This document shows positions 41,439 to 49,805 of a stretch of DNA of 64,000 bases, one piece after another; position 1 is the first letter of the stretch; each line of letters begins with the position of its first letter. The stretch comes from Myxococcota bacterium. GTDB taxonomy: Bacteria; Myxococcota_A; UBA796; UBA9615; JAKLKC01. The notes beneath the pieces are model-generated. The model had not been told where the DNA came from. It saw nothing but the letters and a program-made list of their open reading frames with translations, and searched no databases. The stretch is from positions 118,509 to 182,508 of the forward strand of contig JAKLKC010000004.1 in NCBI GenBank assembly GCA_023150875.1. The letters are read 5' to 3'. The translations under genes and the position numbers were made by a program.

Positions 41439-41651
41439 TCACTCGTGGTCCAGCTTCCACTCTTCGAGCCACGCCATCTGGATGGCCTCCAGGAGCTTCT
41501 CGTTGGACCCCTTGGGGTCCCCGGTGAAGCCCGGGAGGTCCAGCACCCACCGGTGCAGGTCGGTGAAGCGCACGGTGAGGGGATCGACGTCGGGGTGGGT
41601 CTCGTAGAGGGAGATCCCGATCTCCTGGGCCTCGTTCCAGTCGAGGGTCAC
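41439..41651 (-). CDS. iscX: Fe-S assembly protein IscX
   Basis: The 70-residue acidic protein matches IscX: VTLDWNEAQEIGISLYETHP, followed by RFTDLHRWVLDLPGF and KLLEAIQMAWLEEW at the end. IscX binds IscS and iron and tunes cluster assembly. The GTG at 41651 with GGAG 8 nt upstream gives the standard N-terminus; the longer ATG at 41693 adds a non-conserved, Arg-rich stretch. It follows fdx by 45 bases. Confidence 0.95.
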   Translation of the reverse strand: MTLDWNEAQEIGISLYETHPDVDPLTVRFTDLHRWVLDLPGFTGDPKGSNEKLLEAIQMAWLEEWKLDHE

Positions 41652-41696
41652 GGTCCTGTCTCCGCGGCGCCGCCCCGGGGGGAGGGCACCCATGGG

Positions 41697-41993
41697 TCAG
41701 TAAGGCTTGTCGGGGATCCGGATGGTGACGTCGCCGTGGACCTTCGCCTGGCAGCCGAGGCGGCTGCGCAGGGTGACCCCCTCGGCCATGTCCAGGCGGT
41801 CGTCCTCGTCGAAGCTCTTCTCGGAGAGGTGCTCGTCCCCCTCCTCGACGATCACGTGACAGGTGGAGCAGGCGCACACGCCTCCGCAGGCGTGCTCCAG
41901 CTCCATCCCCGCGTCGAGGATGGCGTGGAGGATGCTCTTCCCCTCCTTGCACTCGATGATCGTGTCTCGGTCCTTGATGCGGATCCTCGGCAT
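41697..41993 (-). CDS. fdx: ISC-type [2Fe-2S] ferredoxin
   Basis: The 98-residue ferredoxin has the ISC pattern: Cys36, Cys42 and Cys45 in ACGGVCACSTCHV and Cys81 in RLGCQAKV. A further Cys40 is conserved in this group. It supplies electrons for cluster assembly on IscU. GGAG lies 9 nt before the ATG. It is 50 bases after hscA and before iscX. Confidence 0.96.
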   Translation of the reverse strand: MPRIRIKDRDTIIECKEGKSILHAILDAGMELEHACGGVCACSTCHVIVEEGDEHLSEKSFDEDDRLDMAEGVTLRSRLGCQAKVHGDVTIRIPDKPY

Positions 41994-42043
41994 GGGGACT
42001 GCTCCGGGGTGAGACACCCCTCTGTCGCATGTGTCGGCGCGGA

Positions 42044-43954
42044 TCAACCGAGGGTCACGTCTCGCGCCTTCATGCCCGAGTCCTTGCCCTCGAGCACGTC
42101 GTCCACCGTCCTCCCCGTCACCGTCACCCGGAGCACCTCGTTCATCATCTCCTCGGCGATGGGGTGGGTGGCCTGGTTGAGGGCGTCGATGGCGTCGTGG
42201 AGCCGGCCGCGGTCCTCCCCCGCCGCCGCCTCCTCCACGCCGGCGATGGCCGCCTCGATCCCCGCCCGGGCCTCGTCGGCCACCCGGGCTCCGTGGTCCC
42301 GCAGCGCCTTGCGGGCGTAGCGGACCACCGTCGCGGCCTCCACCTTCAGGTCGGCGAGCATGTGGGCCTCGAAGTCCTCCTGGGCGTGCTCCATGCCCGC
42401 GGAGATCATCGCCTCCACCTCGGTGTCGGTCAGGCCGTAGGAGGGACGCACCTCGATGGACGCCAGGGCCCCGGACACCATCTCCCGGGCGCTCACCTTC
42501 AGGATCCCGTTGGCGTCGATGGCGAACTCCACCAGCACCCTCGGGAGCCCCGCCGACATGGGGGGGATCCCCCGGAGGCGGAAGCGGCCGAGGGAGCGCA
42601 GGTCCCGGGCCATCTCCCGCTCCCCCTGGAGGATGTGGACCTCGACGGAGGTCTGGTGGTCCACCGAGGTGGTGAAGCCCTCACTGGCCCGGCAGGGGAT
42701 GCTGGTGTTCCGGTGGATCAGCTTGCTCGCTCCGCCGCCGTAGGTCTCGATCCCCAGGCTCAGGGGCGTGACGTCCAGGAGCAGGGCCTCCTGCCGGCCG
42801 GCGGTGAGCTGCTCCGCCTGGACCGCGGCTCCCAGGGCCACCACCTCGTCGGGGTCGATCTCCACGTGGGGCTTCTTGCCGAAGACCTCCTCCACCCGGC
42901 GGCGCACCAGGGGGATCCGGGTCGATCCGCCCACCAGGACCACCTCGTCGACGTCGCCCACGTCGAGGTCGGCGTCGTTCAGGGCGAAGCGCACGTGGCG
43001 GAAGGTGTCCTCCACCAGGGGGCCGATGGCGGCCTCCAGGGTGGCCCGGTCGACCTCCCGGTCGATGGCGATCCCCGAGCCGGCGAGGTCCATCTGGACC
43101 CGGGTGGACTCCTCGGCGCTGAGGGCGATCTTGGCCCTCTCCCCGGCGACCTTCAGGGCGTGGAGGGCCAGGGGATCCTCCCCCAGGGCGGCGCGACGGG
43201 GGGCGTCCACCCCTTCGAGGAGCAGGTCGACGACGGCGTAGTCGAAGTCGTCCCCCCCGAGGCGGGTGTTTCCCGCGGTGGAGAGCACCTTGAACACCCC
43301 CTCGGAGAGGCGCAGGACCGAGACGTCGAAGGTGCCGCCGCCCAGGTCGTACACCACGATCACCGACTTCTGCTTGCGGTGGAGGCCGTAGGCGAGGGCG
43401 GCGGCGGTGGGCTCGTTGACGATCCGCAGGACCTCCAGGCCCGCGAGGCGGCCGGCGTCCCGGGTGGCCTGGCGCTGGGCGTCGTCGAAGTAGGCGGGCA
43501 CGGTGATCACCGCCCGGCGCACCGGCAGACCCGAGACCTGCTCCACCCGCCTCTTGACCTCCTTGAGCACCAGGGCGGAGATCTCCTGGGGGGTGTAGAG
43601 CTGGCCGCCGATCTCGATGCGGACGAGCCCCGCCTCGCCCCCGGACACCACCCGGTAGGGCAGGCGGGAGGGATCCTCGCCCAGGTCCTCGATCCCCTTG
43701 CCCATGAAGCGCTTCACGCTGGTGACGGTGCCCCGGGGGTTGGTCAGGGCCCGGGCCTGGGCGTCCTGGCCCACCACGGGGCTCCCCCCCTCGTCGATGG
43801 CCACCACCGAGGGGACCCACTTCCGCCCCTGGCGGTCGCGGATCACCCGGGGGCCGTCCCAGCGCACATGGGCGGCCAGGCTGTGGGTGGTGCCGAGGTC
43901 GATCCCGACCACGACCTCCTTGCGCTCGGAGACGGTCCCGAGTTCGATGGCCAT
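42044..43954 (-). CDS. hscA: Hsp70-type chaperone HscA
   Basis: HscA uses ATP to release the Fe-S cluster from IscU. The 636-residue Hsp70 has [15 protein letters not shown] near the N-terminus, [49 protein letters not shown] and [17 protein letters not shown] in the nucleotide domain. A substrate-binding domain ([15 protein letters not shown]) and helical lid follow. Position between hscB and fdx and its slightly divergent Hsp70 sequence identify it as HscA and not DnaK. It starts 9 bases after hscB. Confidence 0.95.
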   Translation of the reverse strand: MAIELGTVSERKEVVVGIDLGTTHSLAAHVRWDGPRVIRDRQGRKWVPSVVAIDEGGSPVVGQDAQARALTNPRGTVTSVKRFMGKGIEDLGEDPSRLPYRVVSGGEAGLVRIEIGGQLYTPQEISALVLKEVKRRVEQVSGLPVRRAVITVPAYFDDAQRQATRDAGRLAGLEVLRIVNEPTAAALAYGLHRKQKSVIVVYDLGGGTFDVSVLRLSEGVFKVLSTAGNTRLGGDDFDYAVVDLLLEGVDAPRRAALGEDPLALHALKVAGERAKIALSAEESTRVQMDLAGSGIAIDREVDRATLEAAIGPLVEDTFRHVRFALNDADLDVGDVDEVVLVGGSTRIPLVRRRVEEVFGKKPHVEIDPDEVVALGAAVQAEQLTAGRQEALLLDVTPLSLGIETYGGGASKLIHRNTSIPCRASEGFTTSVDHQTSVEVHILQGEREMARDLRSLGRFRLRGIPPMSAGLPRVLVEFAIDANGILKVSAREMVSGALASIEVRPSYGLTDTEVEAMISAGMEHAQEDFEAHMLADLKVEAATVVRYARKALRDHGARVADEARAGIEAAIAGVEEAAAGEDRGRLHDAIDALNQATHPIAEEMMNEVLRVTVTGRTVDDVLEGKDSGMKARDVTLG

Positions 43955-43963
43955 GACGGCTCC

Positions 43964-44617
43964 TCAGGGCGTCGCCCGGGGATCGCTCTCCCCCCGGGCG
44001 GCGCGCTGGACGTTCTGGAAGTACTTCACCTGGTTGAGCAGGAGCCTCACCTCGGCCCGCAGGGCGCGGGGATCCCCCTCGCCGGACTCCATGAGACGGA
44101 AAAGCTCCCCCACCCGCGCCTCCACCTCCTGGAGGTCCCTCCGGGCCCGGCGGCGGATCTCCTGGACCCGGGCCTCGGAGGCGCCGCCGTCCAGCTCCTC
44201 CCGAAGCTCGAGCTGGGCCGCGAGGAATCCGTCCGGGAGCGCCCGGGAGTCCCGCAGCTCCGAGGCGTACTCCGGGGCGAGGGAGAGCAGGTACTCGGCC
44301 CGGGCGAAGGGCTCCCGCAGCACCCGCAGCGCCTCGTTCAGCGACGCCTGGAAGGAGACGGCCAGGTCCGCCCTCCCCTCCCGACCCACGAAGCGATCGG
44401 GGTGGACCTGCCGGGAGATCTCCACCTCCCGTCGGTCCAGGAGGTCCGGGTCCAGGAAGAAGGTCCGGGGAAGACCGATCCGGTCGAAGAGGTTGAGGCC
44501 GCGCCGCTCGGGGTAGACGGTGTCGCACGCCGCGCAGTAGGGCGCGAACAGCATCGTCCGGCCGCAGTTCTCGCAGGTGAAACCCGGGGCCTCGGAGTGG
44601 CGGTGGGTGGTGGTCAT
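43964..44617 (-). CDS. hscB: J-domain co-chaperone HscB with N-terminal zinc finger
   Basis: HscB recruits IscU to HscA. The 217-residue protein carries the J-domain motif HPD (72-74) in SRQVHPDRFVGR, and the C-terminal three-helix domain that binds IscU (LNEALRVLREPFARAEYLL). Before the J-domain is a four-cysteine module (Cys15, Cys18, Cys28, Cys31) like the zinc finger of mitochondrial HSC20, absent from E. coli HscB. The start ATG at 44617 is the first that includes this module. It lies between iscA and hscA. Confidence 0.92.
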   Translation of the reverse strand: MTTTHRHSEAPGFTCENCGRTMLFAPYCAACDTVYPERRGLNLFDRIGLPRTFFLDPDLLDRREVEISRQVHPDRFVGREGRADLAVSFQASLNEALRVLREPFARAEYLLSLAPEYASELRDSRALPDGFLAAQLELREELDGGASEARVQEIRRRARRDLQEVEARVGELFRLMESGEGDPRALRAEVRLLLNQVKYFQNVQRAARGESDPRATP

Positions 44618-44735
44618 ACCTCGTTCTTGCGCTCCCGGGGCGGAAGCGGCTGTCACACGGTCGCCCTGGGTTGGATACGCGACGGCCCGGGGGGAGGGGA
44701 GGTCCGACGGGGCCACGGGCGGTGGCGGAGGGGGA

Positions 44736-45062
44736 TCAGACCGCGAAGCTGGTGCCGCACCCGCAGGTCGACTTGGCCTGGGGGTTGCGGAACTCGAAAC
44801 CGCCGTGGAAGTCGTCCTCGTTGTAGTGGACCTCGAGCCCCGCCGTGTAGAGCAGGCTCTTCATGTCCACGATCAGCCGCACGCCGTTGGAGTCGAAGAT
44901 CCGGTCGTGGCCGTCGATCTGGTCGTCGACGGCGAGCTTGTAGGAGAGCCCCGAGCAGCCGCCCCCCTCGACGGAGACCCGCAGCCCCGCCTCGGGCGGC
45001 AGCCCCTTGTCGTCGATGATGGCGCGGATGCGGCGCGCCGCCGACTCGCTCACCGTGAGCAT
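44736..45062 (-). CDS. iscA: A-type Fe-S carrier IscA
   Basis: The 108-residue protein starts MLTVSESAARRIRAII and has the three cluster ligands: Cys36 (GGGCSGLSY), Cys100 and Cys102 (TCGCGTSF). It accepts Fe-S clusters from IscU and passes them to targets. Its place between iscU (34 bases upstream) and hscB identifies it as IscA. It is a paralogue of the ErpA-like protein at 38433-38816. Confidence 0.95.
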   Translation of the reverse strand: MLTVSESAARRIRAIIDDKGLPPEAGLRVSVEGGGCSGLSYKLAVDDQIDGHDRIFDSNGVRLIVDMKSLLYTAGLEVHYNEDDFHGGFEFRNPQAKSTCGCGTSFAV

Positions 45063-45096
45063 GTGTCTTCCCGTCCCGCCCTTCCCGGCGCCCGGC

Positions 45097-45489
45097 TCAC
45101 CCCTGGGCCTGCTGCGCCTTGCGCGCCTTGTAGTCGGCGACGGCGGCCTTGATGGCGTCCTCGGCGAGCACCGAGCAGTGGATCTTCACCGGCGGGAGCG
45201 ACAGCTCCTCGACGATGTCGGAGTTCTTGATGCCCAGGGCCTCGTCCAGGGTCCGACCCTTCATCATCTCCGTCGCCAGGGACGAGGAGGCGATGGCGCT
45301 TCCGCAGCCGAAGGTCTTGAACCGCGCGTCGACGATGCGCTCCCCCTCCACCTTGATCTGGAGCTTCATCACGTCGCCGCACTCGGGCGCCCCCACGACG
45401 CCGGTGCCGACGTCGTCCTCCTCCTTCTTGAAGGAGCCGACGTTGCGGGGGTTGTTGTAGTGGTCGATGACCTTGTCGCTGTAGGCCAT
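45097..45489 (-). CDS. iscU: Fe-S cluster scaffold IscU
   Basis: The 130-residue scaffold has the three conserved cysteines Cys37 (GAPECGDVM), Cys62 (FGCGSAIASSS) and Cys105 (KIHCSVLAEDAI), and Asp39. The HscA recognition peptide LPPVK is at 98-102. MAYSDKVIDHYNNPRNVGSF is the typical N-terminus. GGAG lies 8 nt before the ATG. It is 41 bases after iscS and is part of the same operon. Confidence 0.97.
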   Translation of the reverse strand: MAYSDKVIDHYNNPRNVGSFKKEEDDVGTGVVGAPECGDVMKLQIKVEGERIVDARFKTFGCGSAIASSSLATEMMKGRTLDEALGIKNSDIVEELSLPPVKIHCSVLAEDAIKAAVADYKARKAQQAQG

Positions 45490-45530
45490 GTCGGCGTCTC
45501 CAAGGGGGGGCGTCTCGCCCCGGAACCCGG

Positions 45531-46751
45531 CTAGTGATGGTCCGTCCACTGGACGGTCTTGAGGTCGATGCCCTCCTTGACCATCTCGTAGAGCGGGCTC
45601 ATGTCCCGAAGCTTCTCCACCGTCCGCAGGGTGCTGGCGATGGCGGTGTCCACCTCGGGCTCGGTGGTGAAGCGGCCGAAGCTGAAGCGGATGGAGGTGT
45701 GGACCCTCTCCTCGCCCACGCCGATGGCCCGGAGCACGTGGGAGGGCTCCAGGGTCGAGCTGGTGCAGGCGGAGCCCGAGCTGATGGCCACGTCGTTGGC
45801 CCCGAGGATCAGGGACTCCCCCTCGACGAACTCGAAGCTGACGTTGAGGTTCCCGGCGAGGCGGAGGGTGGGGTGGCCGTTCAGGTGGGTGTAGTCCACC
45901 CCGCGGAAGGCCGCCCACATCTTCTCGCGGAGGGCCCGGACCCGGGCCCCGTCCTCGTCCCGCAGCTCGCGGCACAGGTCCGCCGCCTTGCCCAGGCCCA
46001 CGATCCCCGGCACGTTGGCGGTGCCGTGGCGCATGCCCCGCTCCTGCCCTCCCCCCTCGATGAGGGGAGCCAGCCTCACCCGGGGGTTGCGGCGGCGGAC
46101 GTACAGGGCGCCGATCCCCTTGGGTCCGTAGATCTTGTGGCCCGAGATCGACGCCAGGTCGATCCCCATCTCCCCCACGTCCACCCTCTCGGTGTCCAGG
46201 CCCAGGCAGGCGTCGACGTGGAAGATCGCCTTCTTCGCCTTGCAGATCCGGCCGATCTCGGCAATGGGAGTGAGGGTGCCGATCTCGTTGTTGGCGAGGA
46301 GGACCGACACCAGCACGGTGTCCTTGCGGATCGCCGCCTCCACCCGCTCGGGGTCCACCAGCCCGGTGGCGTCGACGGGGAGGTAGGTGACCTCGTACCC
46401 CTGGCGCTCCAGGTGGCGGCAGGGGTCCATGACCGCCCGGTGCTCCACCGCCGTGGTGACCACGTGGCGGCCCTGCTCGGCGTACATCTCGGCGACGCCC
46501 TTCACCGCCAGGTTGCAGCTCTCGGTGCCGCCGGAGGTGAAGACGATCTCGGTGGGGTGGGCCCCGAGGAGCCCCGCCACCCGCTCCCGGGCCTGGTTGA
46601 CCGCGGTCTCGGCGTTCCAGCCGAAGGCGTGGCTCCGGGATCCGGCGTTGCCGAAGTGGTCGGTGAAGTAGGGAAGCATCTCGTCGAGGACGCGCCGGTC
46701 CAGGGGCGTCGTCGAGCCGTAGTCCATGTAGATCGGGAGTCTCTGCGCCAC
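45531..46751 (-). CDS. iscS: Cysteine desulfurase IscS
   Basis: IscS takes sulfur from cysteine for Fe-S clusters, thiolated tRNA and other cofactors. The 406-residue PLP enzyme has the PLP lysine Lys206 in SISGHKIYGPKG and the persulfide Cys329 in SSGSACTSSTL, in the long flexible loop of group I enzymes. PIYMDYGSTTPLD and SGGTESCNLAVKG are also typical. It is the first gene of the operon and lies about 55 bases downstream of an operator-covered promoter. The usual iscR gene is not next to it. Confidence 0.97.
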   Translation of the reverse strand: MAQRLPIYMDYGSTTPLDRRVLDEMLPYFTDHFGNAGSRSHAFGWNAETAVNQARERVAGLLGAHPTEIVFTSGGTESCNLAVKGVAEMYAEQGRHVVTTAVEHRAVMDPCRHLERQGYEVTYLPVDATGLVDPERVEAAIRKDTVLVSVLLANNEIGTLTPIAEIGRICKAKKAIFHVDACLGLDTERVDVGEMGIDLASISGHKIYGPKGIGALYVRRRNPRVRLAPLIEGGGQERGMRHGTANVPGIVGLGKAADLCRELRDEDGARVRALREKMWAAFRGVDYTHLNGHPTLRLAGNLNVSFEFVEGESLILGANDVAISSGSACTSSTLEPSHVLRAIGVGEERVHTSIRFSFGRFTTEPEVDTAIASTLRTVEKLRDMSPLYEMVKEGIDLKTVQWTDHH

Positions 46752-46805
46752 GGTGTCCTCGGGGCCGGGGCCGGGCCTCGGAAGGGGGAGGTCCCCCCGG
46801 CCGTC

Positions 46806-46834
46806 GAATCGTGGACTAAACTAGTCTATGATTC
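46806..46834. promoter_or_regulatory. IscR-type operator upstream of iscS
   Basis: A 29-base imperfect inverted repeat is centred on GACTAAACTAGTC (46814-46826), which fits the core of the E. coli IscR type 1 box (GACT, five bases, AGTC). The arms pair at 11 of 13 positions. It overlaps the -10 of the iscS promoter, so binding should repress. Confidence 0.75.
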
Positions 46835-46846
46835 GGAGGGTGTCAA
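46818..46846 (-). promoter_or_regulatory. isc operon promoter
   Basis: On the minus strand TTGACA (46846-46841) is followed after 17 nt by TAGTTT (46823-46818). The -10 is inside the IscR-type palindrome. The leader before the iscS ATG is about 60 bases. Confidence 0.65.
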
Positions 46847-46872
46847 CGAGATCGTGGCCCCGGGCGGCGGGA

Positions 46873-48042
46873 TCAGGCGGCGGGCGTGGGATCCAGGGGG
46901 TCGGCGGGGACGGCGGACTTGGGGGAGGCGGGGCTGGGGGCGCGGGCGGGGGCGCGGGCGGCGCCCCGGCGGGAGTCGGCCTGGCGCTGCCGCTCCCCCT
47001 CCAGGGCGGCGTCGAAGTCCTCGTTCACCCGGCGGAGGAGGAGCTTCTTGTCCCGGAAGGGCAGGAAGGCGCTCTTGAAGCCGTTGACCACCACCCACCG
47101 CAGCTCCTCGACGGACAGGCGGTAGCGGGTGGCGGCGAGGTGGTACTCCTTCGAGACGGTGGTGTCGGTGATCAGGCGGTTGTCGGTGTTGAGGGTCACC
47201 CTCAGGCCGAGGTCCAGGTAGAACTTGAAGGGGTGCCGCTCGAAGCTCTCCGCCGACCGGGTCTGGACGTTGGAGGAGACGCACACCTCCAGCGGGATCC
47301 GGTGGTCGTTCACGTAGTTGAGCAGGTCCCCGTTCTCCTTGAGGCGGGTGCCGTGGCCGATCCGGTGGGCGCCGCAGTAGTGGATCGCCTGGGCGATGGA
47401 CTCGGGGCCGTAGGCCTCGCCGGCGTGGATGGTGCAGTTGATGTTGTTGTTGAGGATCAGCCGGAACGCCTCGGAGTGGTCCTTGGCGGGGTAGTTCTCC
47501 TCGGCGCCGGCGAGGTCGAAGCCGACCACGCCCCGGTTCTTGAACGCCACCGCCAGCTCGGCGAGGCGGAGCGAGGTCTCGGGGCCGATGTTGCGGATCC
47601 CGCAGATGATCACGCCGGTCCGCACGTCGTAGAGGCGCTCGGCGCGCTTGAGGCCGTCCAGCACCGCGTTCACCACCTGGTCCAGGCGCAGCCCCTCCCG
47701 GGTGTGGAGGATGGGGGAGTAGCGCACCTCCAGGTAGCGCACGTTCTCGGCGGCGGCGTCCTCGGCGAGCTCGAAGGCCGCCCGATCCAGGGCCGCTTCG
47801 GTCTGGAGCACCCGGCAGGTGACGTCGAAGGCCTTGAGGTAGTGGACCAGGTCGTCGCAGGGCTCCCCCGCCCGGAGCAGCGCCTTCAGCGACGCCTCGT
47901 CGGCGGCGCCCAGGTCGATCCCGTCCCTCCGGGCGAGGTCCAGGAGGGTCGAGAGCCGCAGCGAGCCGTCGAGGTGGCAGTGCAGGTCCGACTTGGGGAT
48001 GGCGTGGATCAGCTCCGCGGTGATCTCCGGCGTGGTCTTCAT
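46873..48042 (-). CDS. add: Adenosine deaminase
   Basis: This enzyme converts adenosine to inosine. The 389-residue TIM-barrel protein has the zinc motif SDLHCHLDGSLR near residue 18, VGFDLAGAE, CTIHAGEAYGPES, RIGHGTRL and LNTDNRLIT. The NTDN form is common in actinobacterial enzymes. The last ~50 residues are a Pro/Ala-rich tail. It is upstream of the isc promoter on the same strand and divergent from the Rieske gene. Other members of the amidohydrolase superfamily (adenine deaminase) are less likely given these motifs. Confidence 0.93.
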   Translation of the reverse strand: MKTTPEITAELIHAIPKSDLHCHLDGSLRLSTLLDLARRDGIDLGAADEASLKALLRAGEPCDDLVHYLKAFDVTCRVLQTEAALDRAAFELAEDAAAENVRYLEVRYSPILHTREGLRLDQVVNAVLDGLKRAERLYDVRTGVIICGIRNIGPETSLRLAELAVAFKNRGVVGFDLAGAEENYPAKDHSEAFRLILNNNINCTIHAGEAYGPESIAQAIHYCGAHRIGHGTRLKENGDLLNYVNDHRIPLEVCVSSNVQTRSAESFERHPFKFYLDLGLRVTLNTDNRLITDTTVSKEYHLAATRYRLSVEELRWVVVNGFKSAFLPFRDKKLLLRRVNEDFDAALEGERQRQADSRRGAARAPARAPSPASPKSAVPADPLDPTPAA

Positions 48043-48179
48043 GGCGGTCGGGGCTCCTCGGGCGCGCGGGTGCCGGCCATGGTAGCCACGGGACGGCCCG
48101 ACGGAAAGGGCGCCGAGGCCCCCGATCGGGAAGAACGCGACCCGGACGGGGTCCCGGAGGGGGGTGCTATGCTCCCCCC

Positions 48180-48512
48180 ATGGCCTGGCGGTTCTACGAG
48201 GCGTGCCCGGAGGGGGCGGTGCCCCCGGGGGGCAAGAGGCGGGTTGTGGTGGAGGGCTACCCGGTGTGCCTCGTGAACCTCGGGGGCACCATCCACGCCA
48301 CCGGCGACTACTGCCCCCACGAGGCGGTCAGCCTCGGGGACGGAGGACGGGTGGAGGGGGAAACCCTGGTGTGCGGCGCCCACGGTTGGCGGTTCGACGT
48401 CCGCACCGGCGCCTGCCAGGACGATCCCGGGGTGGAGCTGCCCCGCTTCCCGGTGGGGCGCAAGGACGGGTGGCTCTACGTCGGCTTCTGGGAGGAGGAC
48501 GAGGAGGAGTAG
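48180..48512 (+). CDS. Rieske [2Fe-2S] ferredoxin-like protein
   Basis: The 110-residue protein is a single Rieske domain. The cluster ligands are Cys45-x-His47 (YCPHEAVSL) and Cys65-x2-His68 (CGAHGWRFD). It resembles dioxygenase-type Rieske ferredoxins and NirD. No oxygenase or nitrite reductase is nearby, so the electron partner is unknown. A TGNTATGCT-like extended -10 (48168-48173) ends 6 bases before the ATG, which would give a leaderless or nearly leaderless mRNA. It converges on the deacetylase-like gene with only 6 bases between. Confidence 0.9.
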   Translation: MAWRFYEACPEGAVPPGGKRRVVVEGYPVCLVNLGGTIHATGDYCPHEAVSLGDGGRVEGETLVCGAHGWRFDVRTGACQDDPGVELPRFPVGRKDGWLYVGFWEEDEEE

Positions 48513-48518
48513 CCGGGT

Positions 48519-49805
48519 TCAGGAGGCCAGGCCGGCGGTGGCGCCCAGGGTCTCCCCGTCCAGGGAGGCCCAGTGGCGGGCGACCTCGCCGGGGGTGGCG
48601 ATCCAGCCGTCGCCGGCGTCCAGGGCCTCCCGGAACAGGGCCAGGTAGAGGTCCCGCACCACCCGGCGGCCCCCGGCGTGGGGCTCGGGGTGGGTGTTGA
48701 ACAGGGCCACCGCCCCCACCCGGCGCACGGCCTCCAGCTTGCGGCGCAGCACGTCCAGCAGGTCCAGGCCCCGGTAGCCGAGCTGAAGGAGGCGGTCGTC
48801 CTGGGGCAGGGTGAGGGGGACGGTGAGGGTGCCGTAGCGGCGGCACGGGAAGGCGGTGCCGCAGCCCCGCCGGGGGGCGACCGCCGAGCGGGTGTCGGTG
48901 TCGGGGACGCTGGTGTCGTAGCGGAAGAACTCCGGGAGGACCCGAAGCAGGGCCTCGGAGTCCAGCAGGAAGGGCGCGCGGAAGCCCTGGATGTCGTGGC
49001 GCTCCAGCAGGGGGAGGGTGGAGCGCAGCTCGGCGCGGATGGCGTCCTCGGAGGCGAAGGGGAGGCGGCCGTCGTGGGCGACGCCGTGGAGGCCGATCTC
49101 GCCCCCGGCCTGGCGGACGGCGGCCAGGAGGCCCTCGTCCCAGCGGTAGCCCCGGGCGGGGAGGAAGAGGGAGGGGCGCAGGCCGAGGGCGGCCTCCTCT
49201 TCCAGCACCGCGCCGGCCAGGGCCTGGCCCCGGGCGGTGTCCAGGTCGTGGGTCACCACCAGGGCGAAGCGCTTGCCGCCGGGCCAGGGGGCGGGATCGG
49301 GGACCGTCCCCGGGCCGTGGCCCAGGGCCAGCAGGGCGCGGTGGAGGGAGAGGCGCCAGCGGTCCAGGCGGTCCTCCACCGGCCAGGCGGGGTGGGGCGG
49401 GCAGGCGTCGTGGGGGCCCTCCCCCCGGGAGAGGAGGGAGGCCAGGGGCAGGCGGAGGGGCCCGGGCGGGAGGGAGGCGGGGAGGCGGGTGAAGGCGGGC
49501 CGTCCCCGGGGCAGCCACCGTTCCTCCACCAGGATCCGCCAGGCGCCGTAAGGGTCTCCGGGCACGCCGATCCCCCCGTCGGGTCCCCGGGTGAAGGCGC
49601 CCAGGGGGTCCCGGGCGAAGAGGTCGAAGGGAGCCTCCCGGGGCACGGGGCCGCCCGCGAAGCGGAAGGGGTGGCCCAGGACCTCGCCCAGCACCGCGCA
49701 CAGGCCCGCCTCGTCCCGGTCCCAGGCGGCGATCACCCGCAGGGGGTCCCGGGGGGGAGCGGCGGCGGCGGGGCCCGGGGGCGACCCGGGGGCGGCGGCG
49801 GTCAC
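48519..49805 (-). CDS. Polysaccharide-deacetylase-like protein
   Basis: The 428-residue protein has a C-terminal half (about 180-420) resembling the NodB/CE4 fold: VVTHDLDTARG (an HD motif), EIGLHGVAHDGRLP (the H-x-x-x-H metal pair), FRAPFL and TVPLTLPQ. The N-terminal half is not recognised and lacks a signal peptide. It could act on a cytoplasmic or lipid-linked sugar or be a surface-polysaccharide enzyme. The GTG at 49805 overlaps the stop of nth (GTGA), so the genes are coupled. No polysaccharide cluster is nearby. Confidence 0.75.
   Translation of the reverse strand: MTAAAPGSPPGPAAAAPPRDPLRVIAAWDRDEAGLCAVLGEVLGHPFRFAGGPVPREAPFDLFARDPLGAFTRGPDGGIGVPGDPYGAWRILVEERWLPRGRPAFTRLPASLPPGPLRLPLASLLSRGEGPHDACPPHPAWPVEDRLDRWRLSLHRALLALGHGPGTVPDPAPWPGGKRFALVVTHDLDTARGQALAGAVLEEEAALGLRPSLFLPARGYRWDEGLLAAVRQAGGEIGLHGVAHDGRLPFASEDAIRAELRSTLPLLERHDIQGFRAPFLLDSEALLRVLPEFFRYDTSVPDTDTRSAVAPRRGCGTAFPCRRYGTLTVPLTLPQDDRLLQLGYRGLDLLDVLRRKLEAVRRVGAVALFNTHPEPHAGGRRVVRDLYLALFREALDAGDGWIATPGEVARHWASLDGETLGATAGLAS

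Noticed and set aside
47200..47290. Loss of an active-site Asp in adenosine deaminase (NTDN instead of NTDD)
   Set aside because: NTDN is a normal variant in many bacterial adenosine deaminases, so it was not reported as unusual.
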